A program made the translations under genes and the position numbers. Below, in pieces: positions 1-7,929 of a stretch of 35,408 bases of DNA. Every line of letters begins with the position of its first letter. Within the stretch, counting starts at the first letter, position 1. The notes beneath the pieces were generated by a model. That model searched no databases. It saw only the letters and a program-made list of their open reading frames with translations, and was not told the DNA's origin. Source of the stretch: Verrucomicrobiota bacterium (lineage in GTDB: Bacteria > Verrucomicrobiota > Verrucomicrobiia > Verrucomicrobiales > Akkermansiaceae); assembly GCA_026397725.1 (NCBI GenBank), contig JAPLUI010000199.1, positions 1-35,408 of the forward strand, read 5' to 3'.

Positions 1-1
1 C

Positions 2-103
2 CATCCCGAGGAGGAACTGGCGCTGACAAATCCTGCTGATGCAATGGTAGCGGGCCGGGCGGCCTTCCCAATCCTCCGCCCCGACGGGCTTGCGCTGGCC
101 TGA
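2..103 (+). CDS. Possible C-terminal tail of a gene cut by the window edge
   Basis: An open frame enters from the left edge and ends at TGA 101-103, giving 33 residues ending in PDGLALA. I do not recognise it. The stretch is short enough to be chance, so this is only a possible gene end. The rest of the left margin (104-306) has no convincing gene; it holds a small direct repeat, TTACCAT/TTACCATG near 189-217, and then the 3' flank of the minus-strand gene that ends at 307. Confidence 0.2.
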   Translation, partial: HPEEELALTNPADAMVAGRAAFPILRPDGLALA

Positions 104-306
104 AATCAGTAACCTCGGGCGTCTCATGCCCAAAGCCTACCACACCTCCGGGAAATGGCGAGAGGAATCCCTGCAATGGCACCTGTCCCCATTACCATAC
201 CATGAAGTTACCATGAAGTAGCGGCACCGATCTTCCAGGAAGTCCTCAAGCACCAGTGACATGACCCAATAAGGCGGTGGCGAGCCGGCCTGGTGCCAAT
301 CGCAGG

Positions 307-2238
307 TCAGGGGTCGGTTGCGGCGGCCTGTTGTTTGAAGAGTTCGCGCAGTTCGTCGGCGGCTGGCTGGCTGGTCAGATTCTGGAGATGGCTGAAGGAG
401 GTCTTGTTGAGAAACTCGCGGCCACGCTCGGCGCTGGAGAACAAATCGATTTCGATGAGGATTTTCGGCCCGTCGGGGGTGCTGACAAGCGGATAGAGCG
501 GGTGGCTGGGTTTGTCGCCGATGTTGGCGCGGACGGTCACGGCCGCCCAGGTGTTGCCGCGGGCGACGGCGATGATGGTGGCGGCGGTTTTGGCTTTGCG
601 GGCACCGTTGATTTCGTAGCCGAGGTTGCGCAGCACGCGGGCCGGGCTTTTCTCCGGGTCCAGCCAGGCGGTGAGTGCCAGCGCCTCCGCGACCTGGCCG
701 GCACGGATGGCGGTGAGCCAGGCCGCGACGAGGGCGCGGGCTGCTTCCTCAGTCGGAGCCTGGCCCGCCGCGAGAGCGGCGACGCGAGTGCTGTTAGAAA
801 GGATGGTTTTCCGCCATTTGTCGCGCCAGCGTGAGGCCTCGCCAGCGGCCCAGGTTTTGGCGGCAAGCCGGTTGCCTGCGGCGCTGTCGTCGGGTTGCAA
901 GCCGGCGAGCAAGTGCCACCCGGCGCCCTGGTTCTCGAAAAAGAACACGTTCACATCCATCCGGTCCGGTTCGCGTACCGAGAAGTATTGGAAACTGGCG
1001 GCCGCCACGGATTCGGTCTCGAAAACCCCGAGTGGCAGCGGGTGGCGGACACAGGTGGGATCATGCAAGGCACCCCAGGCCCCGGCGGCCCGCGAGCAGC
1101 CGAGACGGGCGGTTTTGTGGTCGCCTCCAAGATCGAGCATCGCCAGCAGGGGCTCCAGCGTCGCTGCGTGCAGGGCGGTTGCCAGGGCCTTGGTGGCGGC
1201 TGGCAGCGTCGGCTGTGGCACCATGGGGAGTTGCTCCCTCAGGATTGACGGATAGAGGGCGAGCACTTCGGCGTCGAGATCATCGGCAGGGTTCGCGCGG
1301 GCCTGCTCGTCGGGAGTTAGGAAAAACGGTGCCGGGGGATCGACCTGCCACAGGCCGTCGGCGCTTTTTGACAGGCTCAATTGGACGAGTTCCAACGGTG
1401 GCTGCAAGGGATTGCCAGGGGCTCCGGTCGGATCAAGGCAGACGATGTCAAGCGCTGCGGTTTTGGGGCCGGACTCCTGATGGACGACGGTGCGCAAGAC
1501 GTCTGGGGCCACCAGCAACCGCCACGGGCGCTTGGCTGCCTGCGGTTCGGCGGCGGCGGCATCGGCCGCTTGCAGCCGCCTGGTCCAATCATCCGGCAAC
1601 ACCGCTTGCAGCCCGCCTAACAGGCCAAGCATGACGGGCAAGTGTGGCTTGCTGCAGGCGTCGAGGAAGCGCAGGCCGACCGCGTCGGGCCCGAGGTCGC
1701 GCAATTCTTCCGGCGGGAGCATGGCGATGATTTCCTTGCGCATTTGGTCGGTGGCTTGCTGTTGGAGGGTGCCGAGTTCGAGCGCCTGTTGTTCGAGCAT
1801 CCAGGATTCGAGGGCGTCGAGGCGTTGGCGCAGGCCTGGGGCGAAACCGACGCCGGCGTTCTCGAAGGAGGCGAGGACGGGTGCGGGCAGCCAGGTTTCG
1901 CCGCGTTTGACGAGGGCCACGGCGAAGACGCGGATGCGGCTCGGATCAAAGCCACCGACCTTGCGCACCAGAACCGCCGCGAGGTTTTCATCGAGTTTCG
2001 CGTTGCCGGCCTGCAAGGTGCCGGAGCCAAGATCGGTGGCGGTGCGTGCCAGGCGGCGGGTGATTTCGCGGCGTTTTGTCTCATCGGTATTGGCGGTGAG
2101 GGCGGTGTCGCCGCCGGGTTCGAGGTTGAGCTTTCCCGCGCGGACCTTTTCCAAGAAATCCACCGCCACTTGGGGTGCTTCATTGGGAGTGGCCGCTGCG
2201 GGGATTGCCAACGCGAGCATCAGGTATAGTGCTTTCAC
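307..2238 (-). CDS. Secreted protein of unknown function (643 aa)
   Basis: I chose the GTG at 2238 because it gives MKALYLMLALAIPAAAT, a short basic start, a hydrophobic core and an AxA-like cleavage site typical of a signal peptide. The open frame extends upstream, but that part overlaps the end of the neighbouring gene and has no signal-like start; ATG 2220 is the alternative. The mature protein is alanine- and leucine-rich and mostly helical, with no transmembrane segment after the signal, and the last ~150 residues look like a separate globular domain. I recognise no family. It lies 73 bp downstream of the membrane hydrolase gene on the same strand and could share its transcript. Export to the periplasm is inferred; the molecular role is unknown. 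Confidence 0.7.
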   Translation of the reverse strand: MKALYLMLALAIPAAATPNEAPQVAVDFLEKVRAGKLNLEPGGDTALTANTDETKRREITRRLARTATDLGSGTLQAGNAKLDENLAAVLVRKVGGFDPSRIRVFAVALVKRGETWLPAPVLASFENAGVGFAPGLRQRLDALESWMLEQQALELGTLQQQATDQMRKEIIAMLPPEELRDLGPDAVGLRFLDACSKPHLPVMLGLLGGLQAVLPDDWTRRLQAADAAAAEPQAAKRPWRLLVAPDVLRTVVHQESGPKTAALDIVCLDPTGAPGNPLQPPLELVQLSLSKSADGLWQVDPPAPFFLTPDEQARANPADDLDAEVLALYPSILREQLPMVPQPTLPAATKALATALHAATLEPLLAMLDLGGDHKTARLGCSRAAGAWGALHDPTCVRHPLPLGVFETESVAAASFQYFSVREPDRMDVNVFFFENQGAGWHLLAGLQPDDSAAGNRLAAKTWAAGEASRWRDKWRKTILSNSTRVAALAAGQAPTEEAARALVAAWLTAIRAGQVAEALALTAWLDPEKSPARVLRNLGYEINGARKAKTAATIIAVARGNTWAAVTVRANIGDKPSHPLYPLVSTPDGPKILIEIDLFSSAERGREFLNKTSFSHLQNLTSQPAADELRELFKQQAAATDP

Positions 2239-2311
2239 TGGCAGTGATTGTAGCAGCTTTCCGCGCCCGCGAAAGTCCTGATTCCAACCATTTTCGCGGG
2301 GGCCATCGGGT

Positions 2312-3421
2312 TCATTCCGCCACCTCCAAGGTCTCCGGCAAGGCCCCGGGAACTCCGGCCAGGCGGGGCTGGGCCTCCCAGGCGTCACGTTGGCCGAGGG
2401 TCCGCTGCAGCAGGCGCCGGGTCATTGCTCCCGGATCCTTTTGCTCCGGGGTGAGGAGGCGGAGCGGATCGCCCGGTACCGCCGGTTCCAGGTGCCAGGA
2501 GCGTTTGATCCGGTTGTCCACCATGCCCTTGCGCTCGCCCCACTGCCGATACTCGCCGCTGCGCAGGTCAGCCAGCCAGACCCCGGTTTTGTTAGGGCGG
2601 GCGATCCACCAACCTTTGGTAAAGGCGGCGACGCGGCGGGCCTCGCGGGTTGCCGCGTAGGGTGCCAAGGCCGCGCGGTTGCGCGGAAAAACCGTCCACC
2701 GCACCGGTGTGGAGTGCCACTCGAAAACCGTCCGGTAGCCCACCCAGATCGCATCGCCGCGATCCACCATGCCGCGCCAGAGCAGGAGGTTCCACGGGAT
2801 GGGGGATTCCATCCGGAGTTCATAAGCCACGCCGCGTCGCGCCAAGTCCGCCTCAAAGCCGGCGGCGGCGGCCCACTTCGCCAGCCCCGCCAGCACCACA
2901 TAGCCGCTGCTCAAGCCCACCCCCCACCACCACAGCCGGCGGCGTTTGGCCTGCTCTTTTTTGGTCCGCAACAACGCCATACCCAGCAAGGCCAGCAGCA
3001 GCGGAGCGGCGACGAGGAGGTCCCCCTGACCTAACAGATTGAGGCCGAATGGCGGCACCGGATACGGCCACAGCACCTGCACGGCGTGCACGCCAAGGCA
3101 ATCGACGAGCAGATGGATGCCCCACACCAGGCCCACAAACCAGGCGGCCTGGTGACCGGTCACCTTGCTGCGCTGCCACAGCTTGACCAGCCAGCGGCGC
3201 AGCCCAAACGCCAGCACCACCAGCAGCAGCAGCGAGTGGCTCGGCCCGTAATGGTACGCCAGTTTCCCGGACGTGGACAACAGCGGTGAAGCCAGCCCAT
3301 CCAACAAATCGGGCGCGATTCCAAAGAGCGCGCCCCAGCCCAACGCCCGGTTGCCCATGCGCTTGCCGAACATGATTTCCCCCACTGCCGCCCCGGCGGA
3401 CGCCTGCGTGATCCAATCCAT
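2312..3421 (-). CDS. Membrane-bound metal-dependent hydrolase, YdjM/DUF457 family
   Basis: A 369-residue protein. The N-terminal half resembles the YdjM/YbcI family of inner-membrane proteins annotated as metal-dependent hydrolases: a start with ITQASAGAAVGE, the stretch PDLLDGLASPLL, a histidine-rich HYGPSHSLLLL segment leading into a membrane helix, and GIHLLVDCLG, which supplies further candidate metal ligands. Several hydrophobic helices follow, up to about residue 190. The C-terminal ~180 residues are soluble, Trp/Arg-rich and likely periplasmic. The start at ATG 3421 puts the family N-terminus at residue 1; the open frame continues upstream in a different, Arg/His-rich style that I treat as antisense shadow of the flavoprotein gene. 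The substrate is unknown for the family. Confidence 0.85.
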   Translation of the reverse strand: MDWITQASAGAAVGEIMFGKRMGNRALGWGALFGIAPDLLDGLASPLLSTSGKLAYHYGPSHSLLLLVVLAFGLRRWLVKLWQRSKVTGHQAAWFVGLVWGIHLLVDCLGVHAVQVLWPYPVPPFGLNLLGQGDLLVAAPLLLALLGMALLRTKKEQAKRRRLWWWGVGLSSGYVVLAGLAKWAAAAGFEADLARRGVAYELRMESPIPWNLLLWRGMVDRGDAIWVGYRTVFEWHSTPVRWTVFPRNRAALAPYAATREARRVAAFTKGWWIARPNKTGVWLADLRSGEYRQWGERKGMVDNRIKRSWHLEPAVPGDPLRLLTPEQKDPGAMTRRLLQRTLGQRDAWEAQPRLAGVPGALPETLEVAE

Positions 3422-3524
3422 ACCGCGCCACCTCTGCCCGGCCTCCCCCGATCCGTCAATCGGAAAGTGGCTGCATCTGTTGCGGAGCGTGCAGGACCAA
3501 AAAGTACGGATGTGCAATACCTCA

Positions 3525-3530
3525 AGGAGG
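3525..3530 (+). promoter_or_regulatory. Strong Shine-Dalgarno sequence before a small ORF
   Basis: AGGAGG, followed by T, sits 6 bp before the ATG at 3537. It stands out because nearly all clear genes in this window have no recognisable Shine-Dalgarno sequence. It supports real translation of the small ORF at 3537-3671. Confidence 0.5.
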
Positions 3531-3536
3531 TGTCGA

Positions 3537-3671
3537 ATGATTGTGATTGCGTTCGCGGAGAACGGGAGGGAAACTGCACGCCGCTCAAGGGTGCCCACCC
3601 CACAGTGGAGTTGCCTGAGTCGCAGCCCAAATCCGGACACCCTGAACACCAACCGAAACAACCTCCCATGA
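3537..3671 (+). CDS. Possible 44-codon leader ORF coupled to the Tat reductase gene
   Basis: ATG 3537 follows a perfect AGGAGG and opens a 44-residue frame beginning MIVIAFAENGRE. Its TGA stop (3669-3671) overlaps the ATG of the next gene (3668-3670) in an ATGA arrangement, the classic layout for translational coupling. The peptide resembles nothing I know and is rich in Arg, Pro, Asn and Ser, so it may matter as a translated leader rather than as a protein. The alternative is chance: the same frame is open further upstream, so the coding potential alone is weak. Confidence 0.3.
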   Translation: MIVIAFAENGRETARRSRVPTPQWSCLSRSPNPDTLNTNRNNLP

Positions 3672-4336
3672 AAGCCAATGTGACCCGTCGCAACTTCCTG
3701 GCCGCCGCCGGCACCGCCGCGCTGGCCGCTTCCGCAAACACCGCCCACGCTGCCGATGCTGGCGGCGAGAAAACGCTGCGGATTCTCGGCATCGCCTGCA
3801 GCCCGCGGCAGGGCATGAGCACGGCCAAAGCGGTGCAAGCCGCGCTCGATGCCGCCAAGGCCGTCAACCCGCGGATCACGGTGGAATTGATAGATCTGGG
3901 CGGCCTGAGCATCGCCGGGTGGTCGCCCAAGCCGGTGCCGGACGCCTTCGATGCCATTCTGCCAAAGCTCAGGGATCCGCAACTCGGCGGACTCATCATC
4001 GGATCGCCGTCCTATTTCCGGTCTCTGAGCGCCTTGTGCAAGGCGTTCATCGAACGTTGCATGCCGTTGCGCGAGGGCAGCATGCCGCTGGCAGACAAAC
4101 CCGTGGGCGCGCTCGCGGTCGCCGGCAATCGCAATGGCGGCCAGGAGTTGGTCGTCCAGCAGATTCTCACCGCCATGCTCAGCTACGGCATGCTGCCGGT
4201 GGGCGGCAAGTCGCCCGCCATGTTGGGCGGCACCCTGTGGAACACCAAGGACGACGTCAGCCAGGACGAGACCGGCATCCAGTCGGCCAAGCTGCTTGGC
4301 ACGCATGTGGCCGAGGTGGCGCTGAAGTTGTGCTAG
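3668..4336 (+). CDS. Tat-exported NAD(P)H-dependent FMN reductase-like protein
   Basis: A 222-residue protein with a twin-arginine signal: TRRNFLAAAG near residue 6, an alanine-rich core and an AHA cleavage site near residue 28. The mature part has the flavodoxin fold of the NADPH-dependent FMN reductase family: a phosphate-binding loop (GIACSPRQGMST) at the end of the first strand and GSPSYFRSLSALCKAFIER, matching the family's FMN-contacting loop and helix. The start at 3668 places the twin arginine at the N-terminus; starts further upstream would bury it. Tat export fits a protein that folds around its flavin before transport, so a periplasmic flavin or quinone reductase role is likely; the substrate is unknown. 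It may be coupled to the small ORF just before it. Confidence 0.85.
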   Translation: MKANVTRRNFLAAAGTAALAASANTAHAADAGGEKTLRILGIACSPRQGMSTAKAVQAALDAAKAVNPRITVELIDLGGLSIAGWSPKPVPDAFDAILPKLRDPQLGGLIIGSPSYFRSLSALCKAFIERCMPLREGSMPLADKPVGALAVAGNRNGGQELVVQQILTAMLSYGMLPVGGKSPAMLGGTLWNTKDDVSQDETGIQSAKLLGTHVAEVALKLC

Positions 4337-4416
4337 AATCCGGCCCCGGGCAGCGCCATGCTGCCGCCGTTCCCGCAGGCCTCCGCCCCTAATCTTGCCT
4401 GCCGGAAAAATTACCA

Positions 4417-4445
4417 TTGATGCCCGGCCAAGTCCGGCCTACACT
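4417..4445 (+). promoter_or_regulatory. Sigma-70-type promoter for the foldase gene
   Basis: TTGATG (4417-4422), a 17-bp spacer, then TACACT (4440-4445). The spacing is ideal and both hexamers are close to consensus. The start of transcription would fall near 4452, about 28 bp before the ATG at 4480. Confidence 0.5.
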
Positions 4446-4479
4446 CGCCGCGCCTGTGACAACGGCAGGCCCCCATTGC

Positions 4480-6156
4480 ATGATCGAAAAAATTCACAGA
4501 TACAAGGCACTCCTGGTGTTCGGGCTCGTTCTCGTCGCCGCGGCATTCGTTTTCGGAGATTTTTCCAGAGGCCGGCGAAACTCGGTCGGCGGCGGCACCG
4601 CGATCCTGCGGATTGCCGGCAAGACCTACGACGACAAGGCTTACAACAAGCTGGGCAATGCCCCGGTGAGTCTCGCCCAGATCATCCTCAGATCGGGTGA
4701 TTTCACCCCCTATCAGTTTGTGTTCGAACTCGCCAAGGGGGCTTCCTCCGAGTCCGATCTGGCGGAGAAGTTTCTGGTTGGACGCATGCTGTTGCGCGAT
4801 GCCAAGGACGAGTTTGGCATTCATCCGGGCGACGTGGAGGTTTCCGCCTTCATCCGCTCCATGAAAGCCTTCACCGGGCCGGGCCAAGCGTTTGATGAGA
4901 AGAAATACCGCGCGTTCATCGACAAGGACATCGGCCGCCTCGGCCTGACCGAAAACGACCTGCTCGCGCTGGCCTCGGACATTCTCGCCCACCGCAAGCT
5001 CAAGACCCTCCTGAACGCCGGCCTGGGTACCGACCGCGATACCGTGGCCAAGGACCTCGCCCTCAAGAAACAACAGATCACCGCTGACCTCACCCGCCTC
5101 GATCTCGCCCCCTTCGAGGACAAAATCCAGCCGAGCGAGGAGGAGATCAAGGCCTATTGGGAGCCCATCAAGGATGGCTTCAAGACCACCCCGCGCCGCA
5201 AGTTCTCCTACATCCTCGTCACGCCGCCCCTGCCGCCCGATGCCGCCGCCGCAGCCGAGCCCAAGGAAACCCTCGCCGAGGCCGCTGCCTCCGATGAAGC
5301 CAAGGCCGCCGCCCGCAAGAAAAAGGAGGAGGAAAAAGCCCTCAGAGCCGCGAAAAACGCCGAGGAACGCCGCAAAATCCAGCTCGAAACCGACTCCAAG
5401 GTCGATGATTTCACCTATCAGATCGAGCAGGACAAAGGCGCCGGCTTCGAGGACCAGGCCAAGGCCATCGGCTGGGAAATCAAGACCACCGATCTCTTCA
5501 CCCTCAGCGAGGCCCCCGCCGATCTGGCCATCAAAGTCCGCGCCTCCAGCCGCAACAGCAAGGCGGCCGACGAACTCTTCCGCATCCAGGAGACCTCCGA
5601 CCCGGTCTCAAGATTCGCCCCGCCCATCCCCGTCGGCGACAGCCAGTGGCTCATCGGACGCCTCGATGGCGAGGAAAAATCCCGCGAGAAAACCTACTCC
5701 GAAGCCCGGGCCGAGGCCCGCGCCCAATTCATCGCGGAAAAAGCCGCAGCCGACTTGAAAGCCGCAGCCGAGGATGCCATCACCAAAATCAAGGCCTCGC
5801 TGGCCGCCGGAAAATCCTTTGCCGAGGCCGCCAAGGATGCCGGCCTCGCCGAAGCCAAGGCCGTCAAGGACATCACCAGCAGCTACAAACCGGAAGGTGC
5901 CACCGAGCCACAGAACCTCTTCCAGGCCGCCTCCAACGTCGATCCCGGTGCCATCGCCGATCCCATCATCGAGTCCGACCGCGCCTTCATCCTCCACGTC
6001 GTCAAGCGCGAGGTGGTGAAGGACCCTAGCAATGCAAGCGCCGTTGATTCCGCCGTCACCGCCGCCATCACCAGCAACGAAACCTACGTCTTCGATTCCT
6101 GGTTGGCCTCCCGCATCGAAGCGGCCAAGGTCGAGCAACTCTACAAGCGCCGCTAA
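4480..6156 (+). CDS. PpiD/SurA-like periplasmic foldase, membrane-anchored
   Basis: A 558-residue protein starting at ATG 4480. Residues about 8-26 form one membrane helix (ALLVFGLVLVAAAFVFG) preceded by a basic MIEKIHRYK, so the protein is anchored in the inner membrane with its bulk in the periplasm, as in PpiD. Residues ~45-230 resemble the SurA N-terminal chaperone region (for example AEKFLVGRMLLRDAKDEFGIHPGD). A highly charged Ala/Glu/Lys segment around residues 265-315 is probably a coiled coil. The later part resembles a divergent parvulin region (QWLIGRLDG, GKSFAEAAKDAGL, AFILHVVKRE). Peptidyl-prolyl isomerase activity is uncertain because I cannot place the parvulin active-site residues. 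It has its own promoter. Confidence 0.8.
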   Translation: MIEKIHRYKALLVFGLVLVAAAFVFGDFSRGRRNSVGGGTAILRIAGKTYDDKAYNKLGNAPVSLAQIILRSGDFTPYQFVFELAKGASSESDLAEKFLVGRMLLRDAKDEFGIHPGDVEVSAFIRSMKAFTGPGQAFDEKKYRAFIDKDIGRLGLTENDLLALASDILAHRKLKTLLNAGLGTDRDTVAKDLALKKQQITADLTRLDLAPFEDKIQPSEEEIKAYWEPIKDGFKTTPRRKFSYILVTPPLPPDAAAAAEPKETLAEAAASDEAKAAARKKKEEEKALRAAKNAEERRKIQLETDSKVDDFTYQIEQDKGAGFEDQAKAIGWEIKTTDLFTLSEAPADLAIKVRASSRNSKAADELFRIQETSDPVSRFAPPIPVGDSQWLIGRLDGEEKSREKTYSEARAEARAQFIAEKAAADLKAAAEDAITKIKASLAAGKSFAEAAKDAGLAEAKAVKDITSSYKPEGATEPQNLFQAASNVDPGAIADPIIESDRAFILHVVKREVVKDPSNASAVDSAVTAAITSNETYVFDSWLASRIEAAKVEQLYKRR

Positions 6157-6189
6157 GCTCCCAGTCAACGACCACGAGTCGCAGACCAG

Positions 6190-6224
6190 GTCAGAGGTCA
6201 GAGGTCAGAGGTCAGAGGTCAGAG
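6190..6224. repeat. Tandem heptamer array, GTCAGAG x5
   Basis: Five perfect copies of the 7-bp unit GTCAGAG lie in the gap between the foldase gene and metG. The rest of the gap (to 6293) contains GATAACTG twice. The array is too small for CRISPR and has no dyad symmetry. Confidence 0.95.
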
Positions 6225-6293
6225 GACAGCTTGCCACGGCCCCTCTGGTCTGCCATGTTCTCCCCGATAACTGCTAGCAGATAACTGATAACC

Positions 6294-7868
6294 GTGTTTT
6301 ACCTCACCACCGCGATCGACTACACCAACGGTGCCCCGCACCTCGGCCATGCCTATGAGAAGGTGCTGGCGGATGTGATCATCCGTTACCGGCGCTTGCG
6401 TGGTGAGGAGGCGTATTACCTGACCGGCGTGGACCAGCACGGCCAGAAAGTCCAGCAAAGTGCGGACCAGGAAGGCGTCCACCCCGCCACCTTTGTCAAG
6501 CGCACCACCAGGCAGTTCCTCAATCTGTGGGAGAAACTCGGCGTTCATTACGACGGCTGGGCCGAGACCACCGACCCACGCCACCAGGCCTGCGTCCAAG
6601 GCATTCTCAGCGATCTCCAGCACTGCGGCCAACTCTACAAGAGCACCCACTGCGGCCACTACTCGGTGCGCCAGGAGCAATTCCTGCAGGACCGCGACCG
6701 CGACGAGGCCGGAAACTTCGGCCCGCAGTGGGGGGAGGTCACCCTCATTGAGGAGGAGAACTGGTATTTCCGCCTCAGCGAGCACACGCCCTGGCTCAAG
6801 GAGTTCATTGAGAAGCATCCGGACGTCATCACTCCCGCGTTCCGCAGGACCGAGTTGCTCAATGCCCTCGAGCGCTCCAGCGGCACCGATCTGTGCATCT
6901 CCCGGCCCAAGGAGCGCTTGCATTGGGGCATCGAACTCCCCTTCGATGCCGACTTCGTCACCTACGTCTGGTTTGACGCCCTCATCAACTACATCTCCTT
7001 CGCCGGTTACCACGCCGCGCCCGGGTCCGGCCTGCCCGACTTTGCCAAACTCTGGGATCTCAGCGTCCGCCGCCCGACCCACCTGATAGGCAAGGACATC
7101 CTGGTGCCCGCCCACGGCATCTACTGGCTCTGCATGCTCCACGCCATGGGCTTCGCCGACGCCCACCTCCCCCGCCTCCTCGTCCACGGCTTCTGGAACA
7201 GCAAAGGCGGCGACAAATTGTCCAAGTCCACTGGCAACATCGTCGATCCCGACGCGCTCGCCGACAAGTTCGGCGTCGATGCCGTCCGCTACTACCTCGT
7301 GCGCGACATCGTCACCGGCAAGGACTCGGATTTCGACCTGGAGCGGCTCATCATGCTCTACAACACCGAGCTGGCCAACGAACTCGGCAACCTCTGCAAC
7401 CGCGCCCTCAACATGAGCCAGCGCTTCACGGCCGGCATCCTTCGCCACGGCGGCCCGCCCAGCGCCGACGATCTGACCCTGCAGCACTCCCTAACGGAAT
7501 CCACCGCCGCCTATCAAGCCGCCATGGACGAGTGTGACGTCTCGCACGGGCTCGAAGCCATCAGCCGCCACGTCGTCCACTGCAACGGTTACGCCGAGCG
7601 GATGAAACCCTGGGCACTCAACAAGGATCCGGCCAACCAGGAGCGCCTCGCCAGCGTGCTCTATCATCTGGCCGAGAGTGTCGCCCACGCTGCGGTGCTG
7701 CTTTCGCCAATCCTGCCGGACGCCGCCGCCAAGCTCGCCAGCCAGCTCAAGCTGCCATCCCTAACCACTCTCAAGCTCGCCGACCTGTGCTGGGGACTGC
7801 TCCCCGACGGCCACGCCATCGGCCAGCCCAAGCCGGTGTTCCCCCGCCTCGTCGTCGAGGGGGCGTAG
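6294..7868 (+). CDS. metG: Methionyl-tRNA synthetase
   Basis: A 524-residue class I synthetase that charges tRNA-Met. The HIGH motif is HLGH at residues 16-19, and the KMSKS loop is KLSKS at 308-312. The connective region reads HCGHYSVRQEQF, where zinc-type enzymes carry paired Cys-x-x-Cys; only one Cys is present, so this belongs to the zinc-free type. LPFDADFVTYVWFDALINY is the conserved methionine-site region. The anticodon-binding helical domain occupies roughly residues 370-500, and the protein stops without the EMAP-like tRNA-binding extension found on some bacterial enzymes. The start is GTG at 6294, only 9 residues before the first core-fold residues, so a later start is unlikely. No Shine-Dalgarno is visible. 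Confidence 0.97.
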   Translation: MFYLTTAIDYTNGAPHLGHAYEKVLADVIIRYRRLRGEEAYYLTGVDQHGQKVQQSADQEGVHPATFVKRTTRQFLNLWEKLGVHYDGWAETTDPRHQACVQGILSDLQHCGQLYKSTHCGHYSVRQEQFLQDRDRDEAGNFGPQWGEVTLIEEENWYFRLSEHTPWLKEFIEKHPDVITPAFRRTELLNALERSSGTDLCISRPKERLHWGIELPFDADFVTYVWFDALINYISFAGYHAAPGSGLPDFAKLWDLSVRRPTHLIGKDILVPAHGIYWLCMLHAMGFADAHLPRLLVHGFWNSKGGDKLSKSTGNIVDPDALADKFGVDAVRYYLVRDIVTGKDSDFDLERLIMLYNTELANELGNLCNRALNMSQRFTAGILRHGGPPSADDLTLQHSLTESTAAYQAAMDECDVSHGLEAISRHVVHCNGYAERMKPWALNKDPANQERLASVLYHLAESVAHAAVLLSPILPDAAAKLASQLKLPSLTTLKLADLCWGLLPDGHAIGQPKPVFPRLVVEGA

Positions 7869-7892
7869 TATTTTGCTGGCGCAGTATTTTGC

Positions 7893-7920
7893 TTGTGTTG
7901 CGGGTGGAGCTGGCGACAAT
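7893..7920 (+). promoter_or_regulatory. Possible promoter for the MoxR/ABC operon
   Basis: TTGTGT (7893-7898), a 16-bp spacer, then GACAAT (7915-7920), ending 9 bp before ATG 7930, so the transcript would be almost leaderless. Just before it the 11-mer AGTATTTTGCT occurs twice (from about 7866 and 7882). Confidence 0.3.
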
Positions 7921-7929
7921 CCAGCCGTT

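Noticed and set aside
126..221. 31-codon frame MPKAYHTSGKW... at the left edge
   Set aside because: It is short, has no ribosome binding site and no recognisable family; it may be chance.
3422..4417. Minus-strand extension of the membrane hydrolase frame to 4417
   Set aside because: It runs opposite the clear Tat reductase gene, is Arg/His/Gly-rich and has no family features; the hydrolase fold begins at ATG 3421.
6190..6224. CRISPR array
   Set aside because: The units are 7-9 bp, contiguous and without spacers; no cas genes are present.
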